A DNA stretch of 49,219 bases from Caryophanales bacterium. GTDB lineage: Bacteria > Bacillota > Bacilli > Exiguobacteriales > Exiguobacteriaceae. Below the pieces are notes generated by a model. That model worked only from the letters and a program-made list of their open reading frames with translations, did not search any database and was not told the DNA's origin. Every line of letters starts with the position of its first letter. Position 1 is the first letter of the stretch. Of the stretch, positions 49,164-49,219 are shown piece after piece. The stretch spans positions 1 to 49,219 of the forward strand of contig CABJAC010000010.1 of the NCBI GenBank assembly GCA_902363455.1. Direction: 5' to 3'. Both the position numbers and the translations under genes were made by a program.

Positions 49164-49219
49164 ATGGGCAAAAACGTATATTCAAGTGAAGTGAAATGGG
49201 CGGTAGTCAAAGAAAAACT
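49164..49219 (+). mobile_element. IS3-family transposase orfA, start only (cut by window end)
   Basis: After CGGAGG at 49149-49154 an ATG opens MGKNVYSSEVKWAVVKEK, the standard first residues of IS3/IS150-group OrfA proteins with their N-terminal helix-turn-helix. The window ends here. The left terminal inverted repeat should lie somewhere in 49080-49140, where GAGTGGTACACTTTTAAAAA resembles such an end, but I cannot define the boundary from one side. Confidence 0.8.

Noticed and set aside
1..49219. CRISPR arrays, tRNA or rRNA genes.
   Set aside because: No regularly spaced repeats and no cloverleaf or rRNA-like sequence were noticed anywhere in the window.

Overview
The window looks like chromosomal DNA of a low-to-mid GC Gram-positive bacterium (Bacillota). 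Nearly every gene has a strong AGGAGG-type ribosome site, TTG and GTG starts occur, terminators are classic hairpin plus T-run, and the gene set (exported NagZ, MurQ, MurP, DUF871, HxlR/YodB-type regulators, DUF2716, DUF2750, DUF6440) is Bacillales-like. Codon use and content suggest Exiguobacterium; this is inference from memory, not a database match.

Region 1 (1-9.5 kb): the 3' end of an IS30-family transposase, then a dense run of small unrelated genes, each with its own ribosome site, plus gene wreckage. Several belong to families found as immunity genes of polymorphic toxins (SMI1/KNR4, DUF2750, DUF2716, DUF6440). No toxin is in the window. One member is frameshifted by a 14-bp tandem duplication, two are convergent paralogues, and at least two are pseudogenes. 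I read this as an orphan immunity-gene array.

Region 2 (10-19.7 kb): ordinary accessory metabolism and transport. It holds SstT serine/threonine symporter, a TerC-family protein, a SAM methyltransferase, an MFS exporter with a divergent HxlR regulator and two near-identical 40-bp operator-like repeats, a LysE exporter with a divergent LysR, small membrane proteins and a second LysR gene.

Region 3 (19.7-26 kb): a mobile-element zone. An IS1182-family element with a broken transposase sits inside a palindromic repeat whose intact copy lies at 23.8 kb. An N-terminally truncated TnpB with its right-end hairpin follows, and a solitary right-end hairpin lies at 25.9 kb. Between them are an NAD(P)H oxidoreductase with a divergent HxlR regulator, a secreted orphan protein and a PhzF-like enzyme.

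Region 4 (26-41.8 kb): a metallo-hydrolase with divergent Lrp/AsnC regulator, a DHDPS-like aldolase, an ABM monooxygenase and a DJ-1-like protein. A muropeptide recycling block follows: exported NagZ, MurQ, MurP and, after two opposite-strand genes, MupG (DUF871). Then come a series of small enzymes and membrane proteins.

Region 5 (41.8-49.2 kb): a Fur-box-preceded nickel/metallophore ABC importer operon, nikABCDE. It is split between nikA and nikB by a ~415-bp non-autonomous IS200/IS605 element carrying an omega-RNA-like right end. An XRE regulator/membrane protein pair, an orphan gene, a MarR regulator with a palindromic operator and the start of an IS3-family transposase complete the window.
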